This document shows, piece by piece, positions 7,671-15,718 of a DNA stretch of 46,319 bases. The stretch comes from an uncultured Eubacteriales bacterium (lineage in GTDB: Bacteria > Bacillota > Clostridia > Christensenellales > QALW01). The position numbers and the translations under genes were made by a program. The DNA lies in the NCBI GenBank assembly GCA_900547955.1, contig URIR01000013.1, positions 1 through 46,319 of the forward strand, written 5' to 3'. The notes beneath the pieces were generated by a model, which searched no databases, was not told the DNA's origin, and worked only from the letters and a program-made list of their open reading frames with translations. How positions within the stretch are numbered: the stretch's first letter is position 1; the number at the start of each line of letters is the position of its first letter.

Positions 7671-8930
7671 ATGAAACCCGAAACTATTTGCATACAGGCC
7701 GGCTACTCTCCTAAAAACGGGGAGCCGCGCGTAATGCCTATTTACCAGAGCACCACCTATAAATATGATTCGGCGCAGACGCTGGGCGAATTATTCGATT
7801 TAAAGCAGGAAGGACATATGTACAGCAGGATAAGCAATCCCAGCGTAGCCTTTGTAGAAGAAAAGGTTTCCCAATTAGAAGGGGGCGTCGGCGCCATGAT
7901 GACCTCCTCCGGACAGGCGGCTATTCTTATAAGCATATTGAATTTATGCTCGGCTGGAGATAACTTTGTTTGCAGCTCAGCGATTTACGGAGGAACGGTC
8001 AACCTTTTCTCCGTTACTCTCAAGCGCATGGATATAGAATGCAGATTTATTCTGCCCAACGCCAGCCTGGAAGAAATCGAAGCTCAAATTGACGGCAGAA
8101 CCAAGCTTATTTACGGCGAATCCTTGACCAACCCCTCCTTAGACGTGTTGGATATAGAAAAATTTGCGCAAGCGGCTCATGCCCACAGCATACCCCTTAT
8201 AGTGGACAATACCTTCCCCACCCCTATACTCTGCCGTCCCTTTGAATTCGGCGCCGACATAGTAGTGCATTCCACTTCCAAATATATGGACGGACATGCA
8301 ACCGTAGTAGGGGGCATGATAGTGGACAGCGGCAAATTTGACTGGACCAGAGGCAATTTTCCCGGCATGACGCAGCCTGACCAAAGCTATCATGGCGTAA
8401 CCTATACTAAGGATTTTGGGAAAGCCGCGTTTATAACCAAGGCGCGGGTACAGCTCATGAGAGATTTAGGCAGCACTCCTCAAGCCATGAGCGCCTTTAT
8501 TCTCAATCTGGGTTTGGAAACCCTGGCTCTCCGCATGGAAAGGCATTCCTCAAACGCTCTCAAGGTCGCAGAATACTTGGAAAACAATCCTAAGATTTCA
8601 TGGGTCAATTATCCCGGCCTTGACAGCAATAAAAATCACCGGCTTGCAGAAAAATATTTGCCCAACGGCTGCTCGGGCGTAGTAAGCTTTGGCGTGAAGG
8701 GAGGCCGGGAAGCGGCTATGAAATTTATGGATAGGCTTAAGCTGGCTGCGATTGTCACCCATGTGGCTGACGCGCGCACCTGCGTACTGCATCCGGCCAG
8801 CACCACTCACCGCCAGCTTACCGACCAGCAGCTTGCAGACGCCGGAGTCAGCCCGGATTTAATACGTTTTTCAGTAGGCATTGAAAATGTTGAGGATATA
8901 ATTTCGGATATAGAACAAGCCCTGAATTAA
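7671..8930 (+). CDS. metY: O-acetylhomoserine sulfhydrylase (PLP-dependent)
   Basis: 419 residues, Cys/Met-metabolism PLP-dependent enzyme. It probably makes homocysteine from O-acetyl-L-homoserine and sulfide, the direct sulfhydrylation route to methionine. Seen: TICIQAGYSPKNGEPRVMPI at the N-terminus, YSRISNPS, the PLP lysine in HSTSKYMDGHATVVGG (about residue 204), and the ETCVLHPAST-like stretch (ARTCVLHPASTTHRQL). The N-terminus and 419-residue length fit MetY better than the ~380-residue MetB/MetC. The ribosome site GAGGAGGAA overlaps the end of the radical SAM gene. Being last in a Met T-box operon fits methionine supply. Confidence 0.9.
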   Translation: MKPETICIQAGYSPKNGEPRVMPIYQSTTYKYDSAQTLGELFDLKQEGHMYSRISNPSVAFVEEKVSQLEGGVGAMMTSSGQAAILISILNLCSAGDNFVCSSAIYGGTVNLFSVTLKRMDIECRFILPNASLEEIEAQIDGRTKLIYGESLTNPSLDVLDIEKFAQAAHAHSIPLIVDNTFPTPILCRPFEFGADIVVHSTSKYMDGHATVVGGMIVDSGKFDWTRGNFPGMTQPDQSYHGVTYTKDFGKAAFITKARVQLMRDLGSTPQAMSAFILNLGLETLALRMERHSSNALKVAEYLENNPKISWVNYPGLDSNKNHRLAEKYLPNGCSGVVSFGVKGGREAAMKFMDRLKLAAIVTHVADARTCVLHPASTTHRQLTDQQLADAGVSPDLIRFSVGIENVEDIISDIEQALN

Positions 8931-8943
8931 AAACTTTTGTCCG

Positions 8944-9001
8944 CTAAGCGCGGCCGGCCCAGCGCATTTTATTTGCGCCTGGGCCGGCCGCTTATTTTTT
9001 A
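8944..9001 (+). terminator. Terminator of the metG-metY operon
   Basis: A long GC-rich stem (GGCCGGCCCAGCGCA pairing with TGCGCCTGGGCCGGCC, one bulge) is followed by TTATTTTTT. It lies 14 nt after the metY stop codon. Confidence 0.85.
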
Positions 9002-9010
9002 AACGTCGGG

Positions 9011-9062
9011 TACCCTCAGTTTAGATGAAGCTGCTAAAGCAGCTTCATCTAAACTGAGGGTA
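9011..9062. repeat. 52-bp palindrome with MITE-type ends
   Basis: 25-bp arms, perfect, around an AA centre, starting TACCCTCAGTTTAGATGAAG. The outer 13 bp match the termini of the 282-bp element at 26331-26612 and the fragment at 46265. I read it as an ends-only derivative of that family. It directly follows the metY terminator. Confidence 0.75.
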
Positions 9063-9093
9063 TATTGCAGAAAAAACGGATGCGCGCCGAAGA

Positions 9094-9112
9094 GGGGGTG
9101 GGTGGGCGGGGG
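9094..9112 (+). other. G-quadruplex motif with one-nucleotide loops
   Basis: GGGGG-T-GGG-T-GGG-C-GGGGG on the plus strand. Four G runs separated by single bases is the most stable parallel G4 arrangement. It sits between two palindromes in a spacer without genes. Confidence 0.6.
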
Positions 9113-9144
9113 AAAATAAAGCCTGGACACCAATAAAACAACAA

Positions 9145-9180
9145 TGCGCCGTACTGATTATTAATAATCAGTACGGCGCA
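9145..9180. repeat. 36-bp perfect palindrome
   Basis: TGCGCCGTACTGATTATT followed at once by its exact reverse complement, with no loop. It lies downstream (3') of the leftward solute-binding gene, so it could terminate that transcript (minus-strand sequence then reads ATTGTTGTTTT), but perfect two-fold symmetry is also what a dimeric protein site looks like. Positions 9181-9301 show nothing else clear. Confidence 0.6.
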
Positions 9181-9301
9181 ACATTAACGCCTTGATTCCC
9201 ACTATTATATAATTTACTTTCAAGGATTAATAAAGCTTGAAAAATACTAATAAAGGCATGCCGCTTGCCGGCGGACTTAGTATTGCGGACAGCAGCACAG
9301 T

Positions 9302-9346
9302 AAAACCGAACAATTTGCCCCTCTGCGGCGTACTGTGATTACATTG
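9302..9346 (+). repeat. Left half of a 45-bp inverted repeat flanking the first solute-binding gene
   Basis: AAAACCGAACAATTT (9302-9316) is the exact reverse complement of 11021-11035. Imperfect similarity continues for about 30 bp (CCC, CGGCG, TGT, ATTGT kept in register). The two halves point towards each other around the gene at 9410-10930. Confidence 0.55.
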
Positions 9347-9409
9347 TCTAAGCGCCGTTTAATTTAACTAAGCGGCTCATCAGGAATATTATTTCAGAAC
9401 CCGCTCTGT

Positions 9410-10930
9410 TTATTCGTCGGTAGAAAGAATAATCTGCGCGTCCTTAAGCGCCTCGTTGAGCGCTTCTTTAACTGATTCAAACAATACCGCAGGGGTTTGC
9501 GAGCCCTCTATAAAAGCCTCGTTAAAGTTACCATAAAGGGACGACAAAGTCAATTCACCTGTCCCCGAATTAAATGTCGGAGTGGCCCAATATATTATAT
9601 AAGGCTCGGTTATAGATATTTCAGGTATGCTTCTAAGCACCTCTATGCTTTCCTCATCGCAGACCAGCTTCATAGCGTCCGCATCAAAAGAGGCCATGGC
9701 CTCCTTGCTGCTTTTAGCATATCGAGGAGCGCAGTATTCGGACATGAACTGTACTGAGCCTGCAGGATTAGACGTGCCCTTAAATACGCATAGCGGCACA
9801 AACCAATTGCATGAGGAAACATAATTATCCGCCTGCGGGCCCTTAGGCACAGGCACTATACCAAACTGCGGATATGCGTTCGCGCTTGTCAACGTAACGG
9901 CACGATTTACATATGTAGACATCATCGCCGTATTGCCAGTCTGAAAAAGCGTGGCTTCGAGCGGTTGCATCGGAAGATGGATTGACTGGTCCTTTCCTAA
10001 TTGTATAAAAAAATCCCAGGCCTCAAGCGCATTATCGCTGTCTCCCGTAAAGCTCCAATAAGTTTGACCTGATTCCTCATTCTCTACCTGTGAAAGAATA
10101 GCCGCGTTATTGCTGGACATCAGGCCCCACATCAGCGCATTGTTTTCTCCTGTCGTAATACCGTAAATATCATTATCCAAATCAGTACACGCACTAGCTA
10201 TTTCACGGAATTTCTCCCATGTCCAGGTTCCGTCCTTATACATTCTGTATACTTCGTTGTCTTCAAAACCGTTTGCGGCCAGAATTTCTTTATTAAAGAA
10301 CACCACCTGATTTAAGGATACGCCGCTCACACCTATCATATTAGGTATTGCAAAGTAAAGCTGGCCGCTGAAAGTCGCCACCTTCTGGCTTTGGGTGTCG
10401 TACCATTCTGAGTCGTTAAAATCTGCGTATTCCGAATACTGCGTCAGAGGTTCCAGCACGCTGCCGGGATTACCCTGATAGTTATAGTTTGTGTACATTG
10501 TAAAGGGACCGCCGGCATTATAAACGTCAGTAGTGGGCGCTCCGGCATAAGCCGCAGCGGCAAAGTCCTGAACCCAATTAGACGTAACCGCCACATATTG
10601 AATAGTTATGCCGTATTTCTGTTCAACAGCGTTCCGGCGATTCATAAAAAACTCCCTATCCTCCACAGTTGAAGCCGCAAACGGGTCTTCAGTATCATTA
10701 ATTATCCATTCAAAATACCTGTAAATTTCCCCTTGCTTTATGGCATTCTTAAGATTTTCATCCCTATCCATAAGATAGGTATCTGTTTTAGGAGTGCTTA
10801 CCGCCGTTTGACTGCCAGAAGGCGCGGGAGTTGCGCTGGCTTCAGCCTCATTGCCGCCGCAGCCGGCCAGAAAACTCATACAAAAGACCAAACACAACGC
10901 ACAGACGATAACTCTAATGTAACTTTTCAT
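9410..10930 (-). CDS. Extracellular solute-binding lipoprotein (paralogue 1)
   Basis: 506 residues, ABC-transporter family 1 type substrate-binding lipoprotein. The signal peptide ends in a lipobox (CMSFLAGCG, Cys about 25), followed by a Ser/Thr/Ala linker and a mature Asp/Glu-rich domain with conserved AGGPFTMYTNYNYQGNPG and EPYIIYWATPTF stretches. The ATG at 10930 has AAAGGAGG 7 nt upstream; a longer frame to 10987 is excluded. It is 506 residues, identical in length to its two neighbours, but clearly the most divergent (different linker, C-terminal STDE). No permease or ATPase gene is nearby, so the transporter partner and ligand are unknown. An AATGCAT...ATGCATT palindrome lies just upstream (10951-10970). 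Confidence 0.88.
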   Translation of the reverse strand: MKSYIRVIVCALCLVFCMSFLAGCGGNEAEASATPAPSGSQTAVSTPKTDTYLMDRDENLKNAIKQGEIYRYFEWIINDTEDPFAASTVEDREFFMNRRNAVEQKYGITIQYVAVTSNWVQDFAAAAYAGAPTTDVYNAGGPFTMYTNYNYQGNPGSVLEPLTQYSEYADFNDSEWYDTQSQKVATFSGQLYFAIPNMIGVSGVSLNQVVFFNKEILAANGFEDNEVYRMYKDGTWTWEKFREIASACTDLDNDIYGITTGENNALMWGLMSSNNAAILSQVENEESGQTYWSFTGDSDNALEAWDFFIQLGKDQSIHLPMQPLEATLFQTGNTAMMSTYVNRAVTLTSANAYPQFGIVPVPKGPQADNYVSSCNWFVPLCVFKGTSNPAGSVQFMSEYCAPRYAKSSKEAMASFDADAMKLVCDEESIEVLRSIPEISITEPYIIYWATPTFNSGTGELTLSSLYGNFNEAFIEGSQTPAVLFESVKEALNEALKDAQIILSTDE

Positions 10931-10950
10931 ATACGACCTCCTTTTATTTA

Positions 10951-10970
10951 AATGCATAATACGATGCATT
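10951..10970. promoter_or_regulatory. Palindrome between -10 and start of paralogue 1
   Basis: AATGCAT-AATACG-ATGCATT, 21 nt upstream of the ATG at 10930. A TATAAT box (minus) lies just beyond it at about 10971-10976. The position suits a repressor operator; the other two paralogues lack it. Confidence 0.4.
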
Positions 10971-10990
10971 ATTATATGGGTAGCCAATAC

Positions 10991-11035
10991 AATAAGAGTA
11001 CAATGCGCCGCCGAGCGGGTAAATTGTTCGGTTTT
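10991..11035 (-). repeat. Right half of the inverted repeat flanking paralogue 1
   Basis: Reverse complement of 9302-9346 with a 15-bp exact core (11021-11035). See the left half. It directly abuts the hairpin at 11030-11095. Confidence 0.55.
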
Positions 11036-11095
11036 GCTGCGTTGTCGTTCTTGAAATGCGCCCGGTATTTCTGCATCCTACCGCTTTGCAAAACC
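11030..11095. repeat. Imperfect long hairpin with a GCGCCCGGTA centre
   Basis: GGTTTTGC (11030-11037) pairs with GCAAAACC (11088-11095). The inner sequence (TGCGCCCGGTATTTCTGCATCCT) resembles the centre of the MITE-like element at 26 kb (TACGCCCGGTACGTTTCTCC), suggesting common origin. The rest of the spacer to 11353 holds no gene I can support. Confidence 0.4.
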
Positions 11096-11353
11096 AGAAA
11101 ATTTCTTTTTTCTCTGCGGTCGGAGATTTTTGCTTAAGAGCCCGTTGATGGATGCGCGGCATAGGGGAGAAGATATACTCTGGGCGTATTTTAGAACCGT
11201 GCAGCAAAGCGGACGCAGCGAGTATTTATGCAAAAACGCGTTGTGCTTTGATTCTATTATCTATTCGTACTTATGATAAGCATGCATATGTTGAGTTGAA
11301 CTTTTCAGAAAAAATAATAAATAAAATGTATTTAGGAAGTAAAGCATAATATT

Positions 11354-11402
11354 GAAAAATTGGCCCGAAGAGAATAATCTCTTGCTCTCTCCGAGCCAAT
11401 TT
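11354..11402 (-). terminator. Terminator of paralogue 2
   Basis: On the minus strand ATTGGCTCGGAGAGAG... pairs with ...CTCTTCGGGCCAAT, followed by TTTTTCAA. It lies 62 nt downstream of the gene ending at 11464. Confidence 0.8.
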
Positions 11403-11463
11403 GTAATTTGAAACAAAACTGCACTACTTTGGGCGTCACGCCCAGCTATGCCGTTTCATTTAA

Positions 11464-12984
11464 TTATGAAAGGATAATCTGAGCATCCTTAAGCGCCTGA
11501 TTAAGCGCGTCCGATACTGACTCGAACAGAACGGACGGAGTTTCAGACCCGTCTACAAAGTTCTGGTTGTGTTCCCAGAAGAGCCGGCACAGAGCGATTT
11601 CGCTGGTACCATTGTTGAACGTAGGAGTACTCCAATAGATAATGTAAGGCTCGGTAACTGAAATTTCAGGTATGCTCCTCAGCACCTCTATGGATTCATC
11701 GTCGCAGACCACGCTTATAGCGCCGGCATCAAACTGAGCCTGAGCTTCGGGGCTGCTCTTGGCATATCTGCCTACGCAGTACTCAGACAGCACCTGAACC
11801 GAACCGGCAGGATTGGCCGTACCCTTAAATACGCACAAAGGAGTGAACCAGTTGCAGGAAGAAACATAATCGTCAGCCTGCGGACCAATAGGAACAGGCA
11901 CTATGCCAAATTCAGGATACTGACGGTAATTGGTAATCTGGCCGGCACGGTTAGCGTATGTAATCATCATACCTACGTTTCCAGCACGGAAGGAAGTAGC
12001 TTCCTCAAGATTATGATTCATAAGGATGGAATTATCCTTGCCCATCTCAATGAAGAAATTCCAAGCTTCAAGAGCATTATTGCTATTGCCCGAGAAAGCC
12101 CAATAGGACTGACCAGATTCCTCATCCTCTACCTGAGAAAGGATAGCGGCGTTATTGCTGGGCAGCAGACCCCACATAAGGGAGTTATTCTGGCCGATAG
12201 TAACACCGTAAACCTCATTGTCAAGGTCTGTAGTCTCTCTGGCTATCTGTCTGAAGATGTCCCAATTCCATTCTTTATTGCGCCACATATCGTATATCTC
12301 GGTATCTTCGTAGCCAGCTCCCTCAAGTATGGCCTTATTAAACATTACGACCAGATTCAGGGATACAGCGTCTACGCCTATCTGATTGGGAACCGCAAAA
12401 TAAAGGTCGCCGCTAAAGGTGGTAACCTTCTGGCTTTCAGTATCAAACCATTCGGGATCCTCGAAATCCGCATATTCTTTATACTGACTCAGCGGTTCGA
12501 TTGTAGCTCCCGGATTGCCCTGGTAATTGTACTGAGTATACATGGTAAACGGACCGCCGGCATGGAATATATCCGTTGTAGGAGTACCAGCATACGCCGC
12601 TGCAACGAAGCTGTTAGCCCAGTCCGCTACAGTAACGACATATTCGATGGTAATTCCGTAAGCCGCCTCATAATGGCTCTTTCTATTAAGGTTGAATTCT
12701 CTGTTCTCATCGCTATCAGCCTCAAACGGATTGCTGGGGTCGTTTGTGGTATAAATAAAATACCTGTAAGTCTCGCCCTCCTTGATTGCATTTTTCAAGC
12801 TCTCATCTCTAGGTCTGAGATAAGGATCCTGAGCGTCGGATGATGATGTTGCGTTAGAAGTTGCATTACCGGTAGGCGCAGGGGTCGCCGTAGCGTCCGT
12901 ACCAGTATCACCGCAGCCCGCAAGCATGCCTAAGCAGAAAACGAGACACAGCGCACATATCAGTATCTTGATACTTTTTTTCAT
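11464..12984 (-). CDS. Extracellular solute-binding lipoprotein (paralogue 2)
   Basis: 506 residues. Signal peptide MKKSIKILICALCLVFCLG and lipobox LAGC (Cys 24), then a low-complexity linker (ATATPAPTGNATSNATSS) and a family 1 type solute-binding domain. It is strongly similar to paralogue 3 along its whole length, including identical tracts such as QDPYLRPRDESLK/QNPYLRPRDESLQ and SGQSYWAFSGN. The ribosome site is AAGGAGGTAAAGCTTA-ATG. It has its own promoter (TTGCTT-17-TATAAT, 13041-13069) and its own terminator, so it is a single-gene transcription unit. No transporter partner is nearby; ligand unknown. Confidence 0.9.
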   Translation of the reverse strand: MKKSIKILICALCLVFCLGMLAGCGDTGTDATATPAPTGNATSNATSSSDAQDPYLRPRDESLKNAIKEGETYRYFIYTTNDPSNPFEADSDENREFNLNRKSHYEAAYGITIEYVVTVADWANSFVAAAYAGTPTTDIFHAGGPFTMYTQYNYQGNPGATIEPLSQYKEYADFEDPEWFDTESQKVTTFSGDLYFAVPNQIGVDAVSLNLVVMFNKAILEGAGYEDTEIYDMWRNKEWNWDIFRQIARETTDLDNEVYGVTIGQNNSLMWGLLPSNNAAILSQVEDEESGQSYWAFSGNSNNALEAWNFFIEMGKDNSILMNHNLEEATSFRAGNVGMMITYANRAGQITNYRQYPEFGIVPVPIGPQADDYVSSCNWFTPLCVFKGTANPAGSVQVLSEYCVGRYAKSSPEAQAQFDAGAISVVCDDESIEVLRSIPEISVTEPYIIYWSTPTFNNGTSEIALCRLFWEHNQNFVDGSETPSVLFESVSDALNQALKDAQIILS

Positions 12985-13040
12985 TAAGCTTTACCTCCTT
13001 AATAATATTTGAACAAAAGTCCATTTTGATATGTAAGCAT

Positions 13041-13069
13041 ATTATACTATATTGATTTTTAAAAAGCAA
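13041..13069 (-). promoter_or_regulatory. Promoter of paralogue 2
   Basis: On the minus strand TTGCTT (13064-13069), 17-bp spacer, TATAAT (13041-13046), in a very AT-rich stretch. It gives a leader of about 50 nt before the ATG at 12984. Confidence 0.65.
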
Positions 13070-13407
13070 TATGAAAATCAAAAAACCACTTAAGAATTTT
13101 TCCAAATACAAACAAATAATTTACATTTAGTTTATAAAGGCAGGTATTATTTAAGCATTACGATAATAATTATATGCAATAAGATAAGTAATTTTAAATC
13201 AGCAAATAAAAAAACAAATAATATCCTAAAATTACATAAAAAATAAAACGGAGCTGACGAAATGATGCCGTACTATTTTTTGAAAAAATCGACGAAAATT
13301 CTTTTATATTGATATTCATAACTGAGGACGCCTGTGAAATACTGCCGTTTTCAGATAACAGATAAAATGCCCCTAGAACGCGCAAAGCGGGCGGGGGTCT
13401 GTTAATA

Positions 13408-13436
13408 GGCCCCTGGGGGCTTGCCCCCCAGGGGCC
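13408..13436. repeat. GC-rich hairpin
   Basis: GGCCCCTGGGGGC pairs with GCCCCCCAGGGGCC around a TT loop. It lies inside the 945-bp spacer between paralogues 2 and 3. No T run follows on plus, while GCGCAAAAAAATA follows on the right, so a terminator role is doubtful. Confidence 0.5.
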
Positions 13437-13599
13437 GTGGGCGCAAAAAAATAACCGGGAGCTTAAAGAAAATTCCATTAATGCATTAAAAAGCTAGACC
13501 CCGCAGCCCTGCGGCGCCCTCCTTTAAAGGGCGGGGCGGAACCCCGGTTACCAATTCAGCTTCTAGATATCTCTTTTCTCGTTGCTGCGCGGCCCTGCC

Positions 13600-13775
13600 C
13601 GCCCGGCTCCGCTCAGCCTCCCCAGCCCTCCTACTCCCACTATTTTTCTCTCTTCCTAATCCCTTTTTATCTTTCCCCTGCCGCGGAGCCATTAATGAGG
13701 GCGCGCCCGAACCTTCCCCATTTTCCCTCTCTTTCCCTTTTCCATTCTTTTTCTCTTCTCAGCCGTCTTTCCCCC
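13600..13775. other. Strand-asymmetric polypyrimidine region
   Basis: The plus strand is strongly C/T-rich for about 170 bp. In 13712-13760, 47 of 49 bases are pyrimidines. It is interrupted by GAGCCATTAATGAGGGCGCG at about 13686-13706. No credible gene covers it; the small frames here are low complexity. The rest of the spacer (13070-13600) is AT-rich and without recognisable genes. Confidence 0.6.
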
Positions 13776-13857
13776 GCGCGCCCATTTATATTGCCCGCCC
13801 GCCGCGCGGCGCTCCGAAGCAAGGCTGGAAATACCCCAACCAAAAACATGCCATGCA

Positions 13858-13897
13858 ATAAAAACGCCGTGCACAAACCAGCATGCACGGCGTTTTA
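13858..13897 (-). terminator. Terminator of paralogue 3
   Basis: AAAACGCCGTGCA pairs perfectly with TGCACGGCGTTTT around a 10-nt loop. On the minus strand it ends in a run of five T. It lies 33 nt downstream of the stop codon. Confidence 0.85.
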
Positions 13898-13929
13898 TCA
13901 TTTAACGCTATTTCGGTTCTAAGTCAATA

Positions 13930-15450
13930 TCAGTTGCTCAGTATTATTTGAGCGTCTTTAAGCGCATTATTCAACGCATCCTCTATAGATTCAAACAATA
14001 CTGCAGGAGTCTCCGCTCCGCTGATAAAGTTAGTATTATGGTCGGTATAAAGATTGCAGAGAGCCATATCAACATTTCCATCGCTGAAGCTAGGAGTGCT
14101 CCAGTAAATTATATACGGCTCAGTAATGGATATATCCGGAATAGTGCGAAGCACTTCTATGGACTCGTCGTCGCAAACCATGCTTACCGCACTAGCTTCA
14201 AACATAGCCTGAGCCTCCTCGCTGCTCTTAGCATATCTGGGAGCTAAGTATTCAGAAAGCAGCTGAACTGAACCGGCAGGATTGGCTGTGTTCTTGAATA
14301 CGCAAAGAGGAGTGAACCAGTTGTTTGTTGAAACATAATCATCAGCCTTAGGACCCATAGGAACAGGTACTATTCCAAATTCAGGATACTGACGGTAATT
14401 GGTCAAGGTGTCCGCACGGTTGGCATATGTAACCATCATAGCCAGGCCGCCAGAACGGAACGCTGTAACCTCAGTCGCATTAGATATCAGAATGGAATTA
14501 TCCTTGCCTATCTGAATGAAGAAATCCCACGCTTCCAAAGCATTATCGGTATTACCCGAGAAAGCCCAGTAAGACTGGCCGGATTCCTCATCCTCTACCT
14601 GAGAAAGAATAGCAGCGTCATTGCTGGGCAAAAGTCCCCACATAAGCGCATTATTCTCACTCGTGGTTATTCCGTAAATCTCATTGTCCAAATCAGTAGT
14701 ATTTTGAGCAATTTCTCTAAAGATATCCCAATTCCATTCCTTGTTGCGCCACATTTCATATATTTCGGTATCCTCGTAGCCAGCTGCTTCCAATATCTGC
14801 TTATTGAATATAACAACTAAATTAGAAGAAACGCTATCTATGCCTACCCCATTGGGAACCGCAAAATACAGCTGTCCGCCGTAGGTTGTAACCTCCTGGC
14901 TGACCTGGTCAAACCATTCGCCGTCAGTAAAATCAGCATACTGCGAATACTGGCTCAGCGGCTCCAGCACGCTGCCCGGATTACCCTGATAATTATAGTT
15001 GGTATACATGGTAAAGGGACCGCCCGCATGATAAATATCTGTAGTGGGAATACCCGCAAACGCCGCAGAAGCAAAGTCAACATACCAGCTTCCAGTTGTC
15101 ACTACATATTCTATAGTGATGCCGTAATGCTGCTCATACGCGTTTTTACGGTTCATATTGTACTCTCTGCCCTCTTCGTCCATCGATTCAAAAGGATTGT
15201 TCGCGTCAGTTGTCGTATAAATGAAATAGCGATAGGTTTCGCCTTCCTTTATAGCATTCTGCAAGCTCTCATCCCTTGGCCTAAGATATGGATTCTGGGC
15301 CTCACCTGAAGACGTGGCATTGGATGTGGCGTTGCCTGTCGGCGCCGGTGTAGCCGTACTATCGCTTCCGCCCCCGTCGCAGCCTGCGAGCATTCCCAGG
15401 CAGAAAACAAGGCAAAGCGCGCAAATAAGAAGCTTAACGCCTTTTTTCAT
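13930..15450 (-). CDS. Extracellular solute-binding lipoprotein (paralogue 3)
   Basis: 506 residues, same design as paralogue 2: signal peptide with LAGC lipobox, ATPAPTGNATSNATSSGEAQ linker, then the solute-binding domain with HAGGPFTMYTNYNYQGNPG and TEPYIIYWSTPSF. The start ATG at 15450 follows AAGGAGGTTTTTTC. A good promoter (TTGAAA-17-TATAAT, 15485-15513) and an own terminator make it a separate unit. Paralogue 2 and this copy look like a recent tandem duplication. No ABC permease or ATPase is in the window, so it must share one elsewhere or act differently. Confidence 0.9.
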   Translation of the reverse strand: MKKGVKLLICALCLVFCLGMLAGCDGGGSDSTATPAPTGNATSNATSSGEAQNPYLRPRDESLQNAIKEGETYRYFIYTTTDANNPFESMDEEGREYNMNRKNAYEQHYGITIEYVVTTGSWYVDFASAAFAGIPTTDIYHAGGPFTMYTNYNYQGNPGSVLEPLSQYSQYADFTDGEWFDQVSQEVTTYGGQLYFAVPNGVGIDSVSSNLVVIFNKQILEAAGYEDTEIYEMWRNKEWNWDIFREIAQNTTDLDNEIYGITTSENNALMWGLLPSNDAAILSQVEDEESGQSYWAFSGNTDNALEAWDFFIQIGKDNSILISNATEVTAFRSGGLAMMVTYANRADTLTNYRQYPEFGIVPVPMGPKADDYVSTNNWFTPLCVFKNTANPAGSVQLLSEYLAPRYAKSSEEAQAMFEASAVSMVCDDESIEVLRTIPDISITEPYIIYWSTPSFSDGNVDMALCNLYTDHNTNFISGAETPAVLFESIEDALNNALKDAQIILSN

Positions 15451-15484
15451 GAAAAAACCTCCTTTTTAATAATTGACATTATTA

Positions 15485-15513
15485 ATTATAATAAAATCTA
15501 AATTTATTTTCAA
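15485..15513 (-). promoter_or_regulatory. Promoter of paralogue 3
   Basis: On the minus strand TTGAAA (15508-15513), 17-bp spacer, TATAAT (15485-15490), about 35 nt upstream of the ATG. Confidence 0.7.
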
Positions 15514-15616
15514 TGCACAATATTAACATGCTTTAGCAGAAAAATAATATCGCAACGCTGAAAATTCAACATTTTAAATATTGCTTGAATTTCAGCTCTG
15601 TTCCATAGTTCATAGC

Positions 15617-15645
15617 TGTACAAATCCTTTTAATTATGATATAAT
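15617..15645 (+). promoter_or_regulatory. Promoter of smc-ftsY
   Basis: TGTACA (15617-15622), 17-bp spacer, TATAAT (15640-15645). The smc start is about 70 nt downstream. Confidence 0.5.
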
Positions 15646-15718
15646 TAATTAGTTTGTGAACATCTAACAGATATTCAACGCGGCTGCAAATATCAGCTGC
15701 TATGGGGGCAGATACGTT

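Noticed and set aside
8944..9001. Reading the metY terminator as a sixth three-hairpin element
   Set aside because: It is a single stem followed by a T run and has no internal hairpins.
13194..13478. 94-residue leftward frame in the spacer between paralogues 2 and 3
   Set aside because: It runs over a GC-rich hairpin and AT-rich DNA, has no ribosome site or recognisable domain.
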